From Leucobacter aridicollis (GTDB lineage Bacteria > Actinomycetota > Actinomycetes > Actinomycetales > Microbacteriaceae), in assembly GCF_013409595.1 (NCBI RefSeq), contig NZ_JACCBD010000001.1:3410001-3474000 (forward strand): a stretch of 64,000 nt of DNA, read 5' to 3'. The stretch's first letter is position 1, and every line of letters begins with the position of its first letter. Shown here in pieces: positions 24,778 to 32,895 of this stretch. The position numbers and the translations under genes were made by a program. The notes beneath the pieces are model-generated. The model searched no databases, was not told where the DNA came from, and saw only the letters and a program-made list of their open reading frames with translations.

Positions 24778-24792
24778 TGAGAACGATTCGCA
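24778..24792. promoter_or_regulatory. Zur box 2 (distal)
   Basis: TGAGAACGATTCGCA matches box 1 at 13 of 15 positions and is offset from it by 28 bp, a little under three helical turns. The pair probably recruits two Zur dimers across the promoter. Confidence 0.65.
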
Positions 24793-24960
24793 ACAAGGCG
24801 TGTCGTGCGCAGATCACGGTCGCTATCGTCGGTCCTGCGGCATCGACAACTCTCACCACCTCATCCCCGCACGGCCCTGCTCGAACCTCCTACTGCCTTG
24901 ACTCGCCCACCATCGCCGGGGCTAGCATGGCGGTACCCACGACCAAGCAGAGGAGCGGAA

Positions 24961-25425
24961 GTGTCACTACCCCAAAGCTCGCGGCGCCGCATCGGGCCCG
25001 CAGTCACCATGACCCTCGCGATCCTCGGCTCGCTGGCGCTCCTCGCAACGTTCGTGTTCCAGGTCGTCACCGCGAGCCCGAGCACAACGGCCCAGGTCCC
25101 CGCCCGAGTGTTCTCGCTCATTGAGGGGGCGACGCTCAATACCGCCACCGACGAGACGAGTGGCGAGCTCCGCCCCGAGACGATCACCATCCTCGAGCGC
25201 ACCGACGAGGGCGTCCTCGCCGTCGCCTTTCTCACCGATGAAGACGCCATCGGCGCGGGCATCTTCCCTGGCAAGGGCGCCAGCATCGGGCTTTCCATCC
25301 CCGGGAAGCAGGCGATCTGGGTGCAGGCAATGATTCCGGGCGACGAGTCGACGAGCGACTACACGCTCTCGGTCCGCCGAGTGGGGAATGGCGACACGTT
25401 CGATCACACCTTCACGGCGAAGTAG
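24961..25425 (+). CDS. small membrane-anchored protein of unknown function, paralogue 1
   Basis: The family is not recognised. The 154-residue product starts with a short basic segment (SLPQSSRRRIG), one membrane helix (residues about 14-38) and an extracytoplasmic domain of about 110 residues. That domain is rich in beta-prone stretches such as TITILERTDEGVLAVAFLTDED and DYTLSVRRVGNG. GTG 24961 is chosen because AGGAG lies six bases upstream. The next gene, nine bases after the stop, encodes a protein of identical length with the same N-terminal plan (RRR-IGPAVTMTLAILG versus RRR-VAPAVAMTMAVLG), so the two arose by duplication. Divergence from znuA raises a possible zinc link, unproven. Confidence 0.75.
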   Translation: MSLPQSSRRRIGPAVTMTLAILGSLALLATFVFQVVTASPSTTAQVPARVFSLIEGATLNTATDETSGELRPETITILERTDEGVLAVAFLTDEDAIGAGIFPGKGASIGLSIPGKQAIWVQAMIPGDESTSDYTLSVRRVGNGDTFDHTFTAK

Positions 25426-25434
25426 CCAGCGCTC

Positions 25435-25899
25435 ATGGCTCCCACTCGCAGGCGCGTCGCCCCAGCCGTGGCCATGACCATGGCCGTCCTCGGGGCGGTG
25501 ACGCTCAGCGGCGCCGCGACGATCCAGCTCCGCGCCGACGCCAACGCTCGCGCCGCTGACGCCGCACACGCCGCCGCGACCGAGCGCGTGCGTGAGCGCC
25601 TGCTCGCCACCCCCGGGCTCCTCGCCGGTGTGCTCGCGAACGACGTGCCCCGCATGGACTCATTCGAGGTGCTCGAGGTCACGCCTGAGGGCGTCGCAGC
25701 CTACGCGCTGATAACGAACGACGACGTGCTCGTCATCGGGCTCGCGTCGCCCTTCGGCGAGGTCGCCTCTTCCTCGAGCCCCGGGATGCAGCGCAACTCG
25801 ATCTTCGCGCCACTCGACGCCGGAGACGGTTCGCGCGCCTACGACCTCACCGTCTGGCGCGCGGGCGCCGGCTACGGGCACGAGCTCATCGTGCAGTGA
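25435..25899 (+). CDS. small membrane-anchored protein of unknown function, paralogue 2
   Basis: This 154-residue paralogue of the preceding protein has the same layout: basic start, one membrane helix (about residues 9-30) and an outer domain ending in YDLTVWRAGAGYGHELIVQ, matching the YTLSVRRVGNGDTFDH ending of its partner. The sequences are otherwise well diverged, suggesting an old duplication or a heteromeric pair. No catalytic motif or known domain is visible. It overlaps or abuts the amidase gene, which may be cotranscribed. Confidence 0.75.
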   Translation: MAPTRRRVAPAVAMTMAVLGAVTLSGAATIQLRADANARAADAAHAAATERVRERLLATPGLLAGVLANDVPRMDSFEVLEVTPEGVAAYALITNDDVLVIGLASPFGEVASSSSPGMQRNSIFAPLDAGDGSRAYDLTVWRAGAGYGHELIVQ

Positions 25900-25925
25900 C
25901 GCGACGGGCCGCGTACGATCGGACC

Positions 25926-27359
25926 ATGGACCCCCTCGCGCCGTCGCCCGGACCCTTCGATTCCGCCGTCGCCCTCCGCGACGCCCTCCAACGGGGCGAG
26001 GTGAGTGCGGTCGAGACTGCCGAGTTCTACCTCGAGCGGATCGACAAGCGCGCGGACCTGGGCGCATTCATCTCGGTGACGGCCGATGAGGCACTCGTCG
26101 AGGCACGCGCGGCCGACGTCAGGTTGAGCGCCCATCGAGCGGCCGGCCTCGGCGCCGCGGGCACCAACGCGGCCGGTGACACGCTTCCGCCGCTCCTCGG
26201 GATGCCGATCGCGCACAAGGACATCGTCGATGTCGGCGGCACGAAGACCTCGTTCGGCACTGCCGCAATGCCACCCCAGCTCGCCGCCGCAGACCATCCT
26301 GTGGTCGCCGGGCTCCGCGCGGCGGGCACGATCTCGCTCGGCAAGACCCAGGTGCCCGAGTTCGGGCTGAACTGCTACTCCGAGAACCTCATCGCGCCGC
26401 CGGCACGCAATCCACACGACCCCGAGCGCACGCCGGGCGGCTCCAGCGGCGGCAGCGCTGCCGCGGTCGCCGCTGGGCTGCTGCCCGTCGCGCCAGGAAC
26501 CGACGGCGGTGGATCGATCCGGATCCCGGCGCTCGCCTGCGGTCTCGTCGGACTGAAGCCCGGCCTCGGCGCTGTGCCGGGAGACGTCACGAAGGGGTAC
26601 GAGGACGTCTTCGGCGCCCCGATCCTGACGGTTTCGGGCCCGCTCGCGCGCACCCCGCTCGACGCTGCGATCCTCATGGACGCGATGGCCGCCGAGCCGG
26701 CCCGCGGTAGCCACGAACTGGCGGTACTGCGCGCGTCCGAGGTCAGCGGGCTCACGGTCGCGGCGAGCACGTCCTCCCCCTTCGCATCCGCGCTTGAGAT
26801 CGAAGTCTCGGGCGACGCGCTTCGTGCGTTCGAGGACGCCGCCGCCAGACTCGAGGCCGTCGGGCACTCGGTCGACCGGGCCGGCTTCGCCTACGATCCG
26901 GAGTACTTCGATTTCTTTACGGAGAGCTGGATCGCGAGCCTGTCGCTCATCGAACTCTCGCCCGACCAGGTGGAGCTGCTCGCACCCATTACGCGCGAGA
27001 TGCGTGAGCGCGCGCTGTCCCGCTCGCTGCCGCAGCACAAGGAGAGCGCCGCCCGCCTTCGCGGTTTTGGGCGCGAAGCACGCGACCTCTGGGGCCAGAC
27101 CGACATCGTGCTCACCCCCGGGCTCGCGATGGCGCCGCCCCGCATCGGCGAGTTCTCCTCCCTCCCGGGCTCCGAGGACTACGCGCGGCAGTGCCAGCTC
27201 ACGCCGTTCACCTCGATGGTGAACGTGGCGGGACTGCCGGCAATCGCGGTTCCGATCACCGTCGACGGTGCCGGCCTTCCGGTCGGTGTGCAGCTCATCG
27301 GGAGGCAGGGCAGCGAGGCGCAGCTTCTCGCCCTCGCCGAGCAACTCATCGCGTTCTAA
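25926..27359 (+). CDS. amidase signature family hydrolase
   Basis: This 477-residue Ser-Ser-Lys amidase would hydrolyse an amide bond in the cytosol. The catalytic Lys is in [13 protein letters not shown], the cis-Ser in the segment [16 protein letters not shown], and the nucleophile in [12 protein letters not shown]. GatA-like features are present, but gatB and gatC are absent, and the C-terminus [19 protein letters not shown] is shared by stand-alone amidases and GatA. Aryl- or aliphatic amidase or 6-aminohexanoate-type activities are possible. The start is uncertain: ATG 25926 is used, while GTG 25896 would overlap the preceding stop (GTGA) and add ten residues. Confidence 0.88.
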   Translation: MDPLAPSPGPFDSAVALRDALQRGEVSAVETAEFYLERIDKRADLGAFISVTADEALVEARAADVRLSAHRAAGLGAAGTNAAGDTLPPLLGMPIAHKDIVDVGGTKTSFGTAAMPPQLAAADHPVVAGLRAAGTISLGKTQVPEFGLNCYSENLIAPPARNPHDPERTPGGSSGGSAAAVAAGLLPVAPGTDGGGSIRIPALACGLVGLKPGLGAVPGDVTKGYEDVFGAPILTVSGPLARTPLDAAILMDAMAAEPARGSHELAVLRASEVSGLTVAASTSSPFASALEIEVSGDALRAFEDAAARLEAVGHSVDRAGFAYDPEYFDFFTESWIASLSLIELSPDQVELLAPITREMRERALSRSLPQHKESAARLRGFGREARDLWGQTDIVLTPGLAMAPPRIGEFSSLPGSEDYARQCQLTPFTSMVNVAGLPAIAVPITVDGAGLPVGVQLIGRQGSEAQLLALAEQLIAF

Positions 27360-27377
27360 ACGAGCGCGGCTCCAGCC

Positions 27378-28106
27378 TTAGGCGGCCGCGTCGTCGAGCG
27401 TCGCCCGCAGCATCTCAGTGACCTCGTGGATGTGGGCGCCCATCGTCGTGCCCGCCGCCTGCGCGTCACCCGCACGGATCGCCTCGAACACGGCCCGGTG
27501 CTGCGCAATGAGCGCCTCGTTTCCCTGAGCGCGTTCGACAACTCGAACCACCCACACGGCAAGCAGCGACTTAATGTTCAGCAGGATCGCGGAGAGCGCA
27601 GAATTCGCCGCCGCCCGCGCGATGGCGAGGTGAAACGCGTTGTCGGCGCTTGCAAACGCCTCCGGACTCTCGGCTCCCTCCATGCTGACCAGCAGCGCTT
27701 CGAGCTCAGCCAGGTCGGCCTCGCTCCGGCGTTCGGCGGCAAGGCTCGCGAGCGCAACCTCGGTGTAGTACCGCGCCTCGATGAGTTCGTCGGCCTCGCG
27801 GGTGCCGAGCAGCACGCCCCACGACACGACCTGCGGCAGGATGCTGTTTGGCGCGGTCGACAGGTAGGTGCCGTCTCCTGGCCGAATGTCGATAAAGCCG
27901 ATGATGTCGAGGCACTTGAGCGCCTCGCGCAGCGGCGACCGCCCAACCCCGAGAAGCTCGACGAGCCGGCGTTCGGGCGGCAGCTTGTCGCCGGGCTTCA
28001 TGCCCAGGCTCACAGTGCTCTGCACGACGTGCTGAACGATGTCGGCGACCGAGGTCCGGCGAGCATCACCTACCGCGGGAAAGACCGGATCAGACAGAGC
28101 AATCAC
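27378..28106 (-). CDS. FadR-type GntR regulator of the SAF/HpaI operon (inferred)
   Basis: This 242-residue regulator has an N-terminal winged helix (LPPERRLVELLGVGRSPLREALKCLDIIGFIDIRPGDGTYL) and an FCD domain with DNAFHLAIARAAANSALSAIL providing metal-ligand His. GTG 28106 is the only reasonable start, with GAGGAAGG just before it at tight spacing. The gene follows the aldolase gene after a strong hairpin and converges with the amidase. Position makes it the likely repressor of the NIPSNAP-SAF-KdgT-HpaI operon, whose promoter carries a 22-nt palindrome; this is inferred. Confidence 0.87.
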   Translation of the reverse strand: MIALSDPVFPAVGDARRTSVADIVQHVVQSTVSLGMKPGDKLPPERRLVELLGVGRSPLREALKCLDIIGFIDIRPGDGTYLSTAPNSILPQVVSWGVLLGTREADELIEARYYTEVALASLAAERRSEADLAELEALLVSMEGAESPEAFASADNAFHLAIARAAANSALSAILLNIKSLLAVWVVRVVERAQGNEALIAQHRAVFEAIRAGDAQAAGTTMGAHIHEVTEMLRATLDDAAA

Positions 28107-28157
28107 CCTTCCTCATGCGTGACGCCCCGCACCGAGCCGCCACTTCGTTCTTGGAGC

Positions 28158-28200
28158 GATGATACAGGCCGCGCCCCACGGAGGCGCGGCCTGCATCATC
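28158..28200 (-). terminator. long hairpin terminator after aldolase gene
   Basis: Arms at 28158-28175 and 28183-28200 pair over 17 of 18 positions with a 7-base loop. It lies downstream of the HpaI-like aldolase stop and ahead of the gntR start. There is no T-tract, as is usual for actinobacterial hairpin terminators. Confidence 0.7.
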
Positions 28201-28244
28201 CCGCCGGCGCAGCGGACCCCACCGCTGCACCGGCGCGGGAGCGG

Positions 28245-29024
28245 CTAGAACCAGCGGTGCCCGACGGTGTCCTTGCCGAGTTCGCCCGCCATCTGCTTGA
28301 TCTGCCGGATCATGAGGCCGATGTCCGAGCCGAGCGAGACCATGCCGAAGCCCTGGTCGCGTCGCTGGATCGCCTCGTCGGTATGGCGGGCGACGATCCC
28401 CGAGCCGATGCCCTTCTCTTTCGCCCGGCGGAGAATGTCGAGGTTCATCTCGGTGACGCCGGGGCCCTCCCACTCCCCCACGGCGCCGCGGCTGGCCGAC
28501 ATGTCGCCGGGTCCGAGGAAGATTGCTTCGATGCCGTCGACGCCGAGGATCTCGTCGAGGTTGTCGTACGACTTCTGCGTCTCGATCATCGGAATGAACA
28601 GCAGTTCGTCGTTCGCAGACTTCACATAGTTCTCGAGGTCGAGGCCCCACTTCACGGACCGTTCGCCGCCGATGCCGCGACGGCCGATCGGCGGGTAGTA
28701 GAAGTGGTCGTAGGCGGCCTTCACCTCGTCTGCGCTGTCGACCAGGGGCAGCACGATGCCGTGTGCACCGACGTCGAGCGCCCGCTTGATCGGCTCAAGA
28801 TCCTGCGACGGCGGGCGAACGAGCACGGTCATGTCAGTGCCGCGCGCAGCCTGCAGATGGCCCTGGATGTCCTTGAAGTTCAGGTATCCGTGCTCCATGT
28901 CGATGCAGATCCAGTCGATCCCGAGCATCCCGGCGACCTCGGTCACCGCGGATGCCTCAGAGGTCACCCAGAGACCAAATGCGGTCTCTCCTGCTGCGAG
29001 CTTTTGGCGGAGCTTCTCGTTCAA
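28245..29024 (-). CDS. HpcH/HpaI family class II aldolase
   Basis: This 259-residue metal-dependent aldolase family member splits 2-keto-3-deoxy (or 4-hydroxy-2-oxo) acids to pyruvate and an aldehyde. Metal ligands are Glu in FIPMIETQKS and Asp in FLGPGDMSAS; the barrel also shows IDMEHGYLN and VLVRPPSQD with the catalytic Arg. The start is TTG 29024, overlapping the permease stop (TTGA) with GAAAGG seven bases upstream. Cotranscription with a KdgT-type permease and an SAF-domain dehydrogenase suggests a sugar-acid or branched polyol catabolic route whose last step is this cleavage. The substrate is unknown. Confidence 0.87.
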   Translation of the reverse strand: MNEKLRQKLAAGETAFGLWVTSEASAVTEVAGMLGIDWICIDMEHGYLNFKDIQGHLQAARGTDMTVLVRPPSQDLEPIKRALDVGAHGIVLPLVDSADEVKAAYDHFYYPPIGRRGIGGERSVKWGLDLENYVKSANDELLFIPMIETQKSYDNLDEILGVDGIEAIFLGPGDMSASRGAVGEWEGPGVTEMNLDILRRAKEKGIGSGIVARHTDEAIQRRDQGFGMVSLGSDIGLMIRQIKQMAGELGKDTVGHRWF

Positions 29025-30115
29025 CTCAGTACCTTTCGTTCTTCGGTCGCAGCGTTCGCGTCCGATGTGGTGGTGTCTTCCGCGTGGTCAGGGAAGTTCC
29101 AGTCGTCCTCGGCCTGCGGCGAGGTGCCGCGTTTCAGCTGCCACCTGGAGACCCAGGCGACGAGGAAGGGGACGAGGATCGCTGTGGTGATCACCGCGGC
29201 CGCGATCTGCGACGTCGCGATCGCCTGGATCGACTCGTAGCTTGGGTCGACGAGCGCGACGGCCGCTGGCGTGGCGATCGCGTTGCCGGCCGTCGTGGAC
29301 TCGGCAGCGCCCGCGATGACGTTGCGCGCGCGCTTCGGGCGGCCGCGCAGCACGTGCACGAGGTACAGCAGCCCCATGCTTGCGGCGGCGACGATGGTGA
29401 GGGAGAACAGCCCGAGGAGGACGCCCTGGAGGCCCGACTGCGGCAGTGCCGCGAAGTCGATGCCGCGCCCGACGATGAAGCCGAGGAACGGAATGAGCAG
29501 CAGCTCGCCAGGCTTCAGGAAGTTGCGGGCGGTGGGGCTCACGTTGCCGACGATGAAGCCGATGACGAGCGGGAGCAGGATCCCGACGAGCATCTCCGCC
29601 GGGAACGATGCGAGGCCAGCGGCGCCGAGCGCGATGAGCGTGATGAACGGGCCGTCGTTGATCGACAGCACCGAGACGGCGCCCCGGTCGCTGAGGTTAC
29701 CGAACTGCTTGGTGAGCGCGACGTACAGGGTCGAGTTCGAGTTCGTGATCGCCGCGATGAGCGCGAGTGGGGTGAGCCCCCAGAGGACGCCGCCGGGGAC
29801 GAGGAACGCGACGCCGAGGCCGATCGCGATGCCGACGCCGACCTTGGCAGTGAGCACGACGACGCCCTTTTCAAGCGTCACCGCGCCCTGCCGGAAGTCG
29901 AGCTGCGCGCCCATGCAGAAGAAGAACAGCCCGAGCAGCGCTCCGACGCCGTCGCGGAAGAGCGCCGTCGTGAAGCTGCCGATGTCGAGGAGTTCCGGGA
30001 AGAACGTGTTGATAATGGCGCCGAGAAACAGCGGGTAGATCATCAGCGCGCCTGGCACGCTGCCGACGAGCCTCCCGAGCCGCTTCAGCGGCCCGACGGT
30101 TGTGGTTTCGGTCAA
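29021..30115 (-). CDS. 2-keto-3-deoxygluconate permease (KdgT) family transporter
   Basis: This 364-residue membrane transporter has about ten hydrophobic segments. It starts with SVPGALMIYPLFLGAIINTFFPE and contains FFFCMGAQLDFRQG and ALIAAITNSNSTLYVAL, characteristic of KdgT family proton symporters for keto-deoxy sugar acids. The last 45 residues are a hydrophilic cytoplasmic tail with many acidic and Thr residues. The start is TTG 30115, supported by GAAGGAG six bases upstream. It is coupled to the HpaI-like aldolase, so the imported acid is plausibly the precursor of the aldolase substrate. Confidence 0.85.
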   Translation of the reverse strand: MTETTTVGPLKRLGRLVGSVPGALMIYPLFLGAIINTFFPELLDIGSFTTALFRDGVGALLGLFFFCMGAQLDFRQGAVTLEKGVVVLTAKVGVGIAIGLGVAFLVPGGVLWGLTPLALIAAITNSNSTLYVALTKQFGNLSDRGAVSVLSINDGPFITLIALGAAGLASFPAEMLVGILLPLVIGFIVGNVSPTARNFLKPGELLLIPFLGFIVGRGIDFAALPQSGLQGVLLGLFSLTIVAAASMGLLYLVHVLRGRPKRARNVIAGAAESTTAGNAIATPAAVALVDPSYESIQAIATSQIAAAVITTAILVPFLVAWVSRWQLKRGTSPQAEDDWNFPDHAEDTTTSDANAATEERKVLS

Positions 30116-30147
30116 GACTCACTCCTTCGTGAGATGTGGGGAACGGC

Positions 30148-31509
30148 CTAGGCGGCCGCGGTGGATCGGGCCTCGCGGGCCCTGGCTTCGAGTTCGCGGC
30201 GCACCTCGACCGCGATGGTGTCGGCGGGCAGCTCGACGTCGTCCCAGCTCACCGGCTGGCCCTTCGCGACCGCGCGCACGACCTTCGCGCCGTGCGCGAG
30301 CCCCATCGGGAGGCAGCGCCCGTCGAGGGATCGCTCAGCGCTGGTGAGCGCCCCGCGCACGGTGTAGCCGCCCTCGCCGTCGAGCACGTCGCCCGGAGCG
30401 AGGTCGCGCTTGGCGACGCTGATCACGTCGCCAATGAACGCCTTGGGGGCGCCGGTCGCCTCACCGCGGAGCACGGCGGAGGCGATGCTCACCCCGAGCT
30501 CCATGCCGATCATGTGGTACGGCCGGTAGAGCGAGGCGTACTCGCCGCTCGCGTCGGTGATGACGCCGTACTCCGTGAAGCACGCCGCCGCGTACTCGGT
30601 CCGCGCCTTGAAGGTGACGTACACGCCCCAGCGCAGGTCGCGCTCGATCTCGCTGCCGTCGCGTTCGAGACTCGAGACGACCTCGACGGTGCCGGTTTGC
30701 CGCAGCACCCCGCCGCTCTCGGCGGGAATGAGCTGCTGCGAGAGGTCGTCGACGCTGACCGGCGGAAACAGCAGGCCGTCGGCGTCCGGGACCAGCCCCG
30801 TGGCGTTGGCGACGGCCGCCATCTCGATCGCGGATTTGGTGCCGTCGATGAACGAGTTGAACATCTGCGGGTTCATGCCGCCGGCCTGCGCCTGTGCCTC
30901 CGTGAGGCCGTAGTAGCCCCACACGGTCTCGGGCGTCGACTCCTCGTACTCGGGCAGGTACTTGGTGCCCTTGCCCGCAGCGACGACCTCGTAGCCGACG
31001 GTGCGGCACCAGTCGACCATCTCCGAGATGAGCGCGGGCTGGTCTCCGTAGGCCATCGAGTAGACGACGCCCGCTGCATCGGCCTTCTCCTTGAGGATCG
31101 GGCCGACCATGCAGTCCGCCTCGACGTTCACCATGATGATGTGCTTGCCGTGCTCGATGGCGGCAAGCGCGTGCTTCGTGCCGACGAGGGGATTGCCAGT
31201 CACTTCGAGGATGACCTCGACGTGCTCGCTCGACACGAGTTCGAGCGAGTCGGTGACGACGGCCGTGCGACCGCTCTCGCGCGCCTCGTCGAGGGAGATC
31301 CTGCCGTAGCGGTCCGCGGCCCAGCCTGTGCGTTCGAGCGAGGCCTCGGCACGGGCAGGGTCGAGCTCGGCCACGCCGACGACGTGGAATTCGGGCTGTC
31401 CGGCGGCCTGGGTGAGAAACATCGACGCGAACTTCCCGGCGCCGATCACGCCGACGCGGATCGGGCCAGCCGCTTCGCGGCGCTGCTGCATCAGATCGTA
31501 GAGGTTCAT
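30148..31509 (-). CDS. SAF-domain NAD(P)-dependent oxidoreductase (COG4091-like, homoserine dehydrogenase-like)
   Basis: This 453-residue protein has an N-terminal Rossmann domain (IRVGVIGAGKFASMFLTQAA), a middle catalytic domain with CMVGPILKEKADAAGVVYSMAYGDQPALI, and a C-terminal SAF domain (AKRDLAPGDVLDGEGGYTVRGALTSAERS). This is the architecture of COG4091, often called homoserine dehydrogenase-like or, misleadingly, FlgA. One member, Brucella DRL, acts on 1-deoxyxylulose-5-phosphate; most members are uncharacterised. ATG 31509 overlaps the NIPSNAP stop. The neighbouring permease and aldolase argue for sugar-acid or polyol catabolism, not homoserine or isoprenoid synthesis. Longer upstream frames are rejected as they run through the NIPSNAP gene. 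Confidence 0.82.
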   Translation of the reverse strand: MNLYDLMQQRREAAGPIRVGVIGAGKFASMFLTQAAGQPEFHVVGVAELDPARAEASLERTGWAADRYGRISLDEARESGRTAVVTDSLELVSSEHVEVILEVTGNPLVGTKHALAAIEHGKHIIMVNVEADCMVGPILKEKADAAGVVYSMAYGDQPALISEMVDWCRTVGYEVVAAGKGTKYLPEYEESTPETVWGYYGLTEAQAQAGGMNPQMFNSFIDGTKSAIEMAAVANATGLVPDADGLLFPPVSVDDLSQQLIPAESGGVLRQTGTVEVVSSLERDGSEIERDLRWGVYVTFKARTEYAAACFTEYGVITDASGEYASLYRPYHMIGMELGVSIASAVLRGEATGAPKAFIGDVISVAKRDLAPGDVLDGEGGYTVRGALTSAERSLDGRCLPMGLAHGAKVVRAVAKGQPVSWDDVELPADTIAVEVRRELEARAREARSTAAA

Positions 31510-31898
31510 GCGGGGTCTCCTGCCTGGCCAGCAAGGCCGAAGTTGAAGGCGGTGAGCTCGTCGACCGGCGCGACCGGGAGCTCGCGGATGGGCGAGAACG
31601 AGGTTGGCGTCATGATCGTGTTGTCCCAGCGGACGATCATTGGCCGGACGACGTCGATGCACGCCTGCCACTCGGGATCTGCGGCGAGCGCCGCCCGCCG
31701 CGCCGCCCGGTCGTTCAGGTCGGTGAACGCCCAGAAGTGGCGGACCTGATTCTGCGTGCCAAACTCGGTCGTGAAGTAGCCGAGGAACCCTTCGAGGATG
31801 CGCTTCTGCGCCGGCAGGCCGAGACGCTCGTAGTTCGCAAGGAACTCTGCCATCGGTATGCCCGGGTTGATGTCGTAGGTGCGCATTTCGACGATCAC
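31506..31898 (-). CDS. NIPSNAP family protein
   Basis: This 130-residue small ferredoxin-like-fold protein starts VEMRTYDINPGIPMAEFLANYERLGLP and contains GYFTTEFGTQNQVRHFWAFTDLNDRAARRAALAADPEWQ, the diagnostic NIPSNAP pattern of EMRTY and HxWxY/F-dR. The function of bacterial NIPSNAP proteins is largely unknown; some sit in catabolic operons, suggesting small-molecule binding. GTG 31898 is chosen for the GGAGG five bases upstream. It is the first gene of the four-gene operon and lies 73 bp after a palindrome at the promoter. Confidence 0.85.
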   Translation of the reverse strand: MIVEMRTYDINPGIPMAEFLANYERLGLPAQKRILEGFLGYFTTEFGTQNQVRHFWAFTDLNDRAARRAALAADPEWQACIDVVRPMIVRWDNTIMTPTSFSPIRELPVAPVDELTAFNFGLAGQAGDPA

Positions 31899-31970
31899 GC
31901 ACGCCTCCTTTTCGCTTCGTTGCGGATTCATATCCGGCAATATTCCGCGAGAGTTCACCCTCGACATCGG

Positions 31971-31992
31971 AAACATCAACCGGTCGATGTTT
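31971..31992. promoter_or_regulatory. 22-nt operator palindrome at the NIPSNAP operon promoter
   Basis: AAACATCaACCGGTcGATGTTT reads symmetrically at 20 of 22 positions; only the a/c pair breaks it. It starts immediately after the predicted -10 hexamer and would cover the transcription start, the standard place for repression. The linked FadR-type GntR regulator is the obvious candidate binder. Confidence 0.7.
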
Positions 31993-32021
31993 AGCATAGG
32001 GGTCGTGGCTGGCCCCGTCAA
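31993..32021 (-). promoter_or_regulatory. promoter of the NIPSNAP/SAF/KdgT/HpaI operon
   Basis: On the minus strand TTGACG (32021-32016), a 17-base spacer and TATGCT (31998-31993) make an almost ideal housekeeping promoter. The start codon of the first gene is about 95 bp downstream. Confidence 0.72.
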
Positions 32022-32076
32022 CATGGACTCCAGACGAGCCCGGAACGCGGTCCGCGACACTCGGTAGAGTGTCGGC

Positions 32077-32841
32077 ATGACCCCCACGCCGTTCGAGCTC
32101 GCCCCGCAGGCGTGGGGCCTGCTGCTCGTCGCGGCGTTGCTCGTCGGGATCTCAAAGACCGCGCTGCCAGGGATCAACACGATCTCCATCGCGATCTTCG
32201 CCGCCGTCCTCCCCGCGAAGGCATCGACCGGCGCGCTGCTCCTGCTCCTCATCGTCGGCGACGTGTTCGCGCTCGTGAGTTACCGCCGCGAGGCCGACTG
32301 GCGGTCCCTCCTCCGCCTCGTCCCGTTCGCGGCGCTCGGGCTTGGTCTCGGGGCGCTCTTCCTGGCGGTCACGAACGACGGCTCGGTGCGTCGGGTGATC
32401 GGTGCGATCCTGCTCCTACTCATTGGCGTGACGCTGTGGCAGCGATGGCGACCTCGCGCCGCCGCCACTCCACCCGCCAACGCCGCACGCGTCGCCGCAC
32501 GCGCGGGGTTCGGCACGCTCGGCGGGTTTACGACGATGGTCGCGAACGCCGGCGGACCGGTCATGTCGCTGTATTTCCTGTCCGCAAAGCTCCCGGTCGC
32601 GACCTTCCTCGGCACCGCGGCCTGGTTCTTCGCGGCGATCAACCTCGCGAAGCTCCCGATCTCGATCGGGCTCGGCCTCATCACCCCCGCGACGCTCGAG
32701 CTCGACCTGCTCCTGGTTCCCGGGGTCGTCGCGGGTGCCGTCCTCGGGCGGTGGATCGCCGCGCGCATTCGTCAGCGCGCGTTCGAATGGGCGGTGATCG
32801 CCGGCACTTCCCTGGGCGCGCTATACCTGCTGCTGCGATAG
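32077..32841 (+). CDS. TauE/SafE family sulfite/organosulfonate exporter-like protein
   Basis: This 254-residue inner-membrane protein has eight predicted helices in two inverted halves. The first half has LLLVAALLVGISKTALPGINTISIAIFA and the second GTLGGFTTMVANAGGPVMSLYFLSAKLP, the family-defining repeats. Family members export sulfite, sulfoacetate or related anions, or are of unknown function. It is divergent from the NIPSNAP operon and 54 bp upstream of the copper chaperone gene, whose own promoter is recognisable, so no functional link is assumed. Confidence 0.87.
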   Translation: MTPTPFELAPQAWGLLLVAALLVGISKTALPGINTISIAIFAAVLPAKASTGALLLLLIVGDVFALVSYRREADWRSLLRLVPFAALGLGLGALFLAVTNDGSVRRVIGAILLLLIGVTLWQRWRPRAAATPPANAARVAARAGFGTLGGFTTMVANAGGPVMSLYFLSAKLPVATFLGTAAWFFAAINLAKLPISIGLGLITPATLELDLLLVPGVVAGAVLGRWIAARIRQRAFEWAVIAGTSLGALYLLLR

Positions 32842-32858
32842 CCCCGCCAGGGTCGGCG

Positions 32859-32886
32859 TTGCTGAAGTACCCCCTTGGGGTATAGC
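32859..32886 (+). promoter_or_regulatory. copper-chaperone promoter with CsoR-type operator
   Basis: TTGCTG (32859-32864) and TATAGC (32881-32886) are 16 bases apart. The palindrome TACCCCCTTGGGGTA at 32868-32882 fills the spacer and overlaps the -10. Alternating C4-5/G4 dyads of this kind are typical CsoR sites, released by Cu(I). No csoR is in the window. Confidence 0.62.
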
Positions 32887-32895
32887 GTGAATGGC

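Noticed and set aside
31510..31902. Extension of the SAF dehydrogenase upstream to 31902.
   Set aside because: It reads through the NIPSNAP gene in another frame; ATG 31509 with an ATGA overlap is the natural start.
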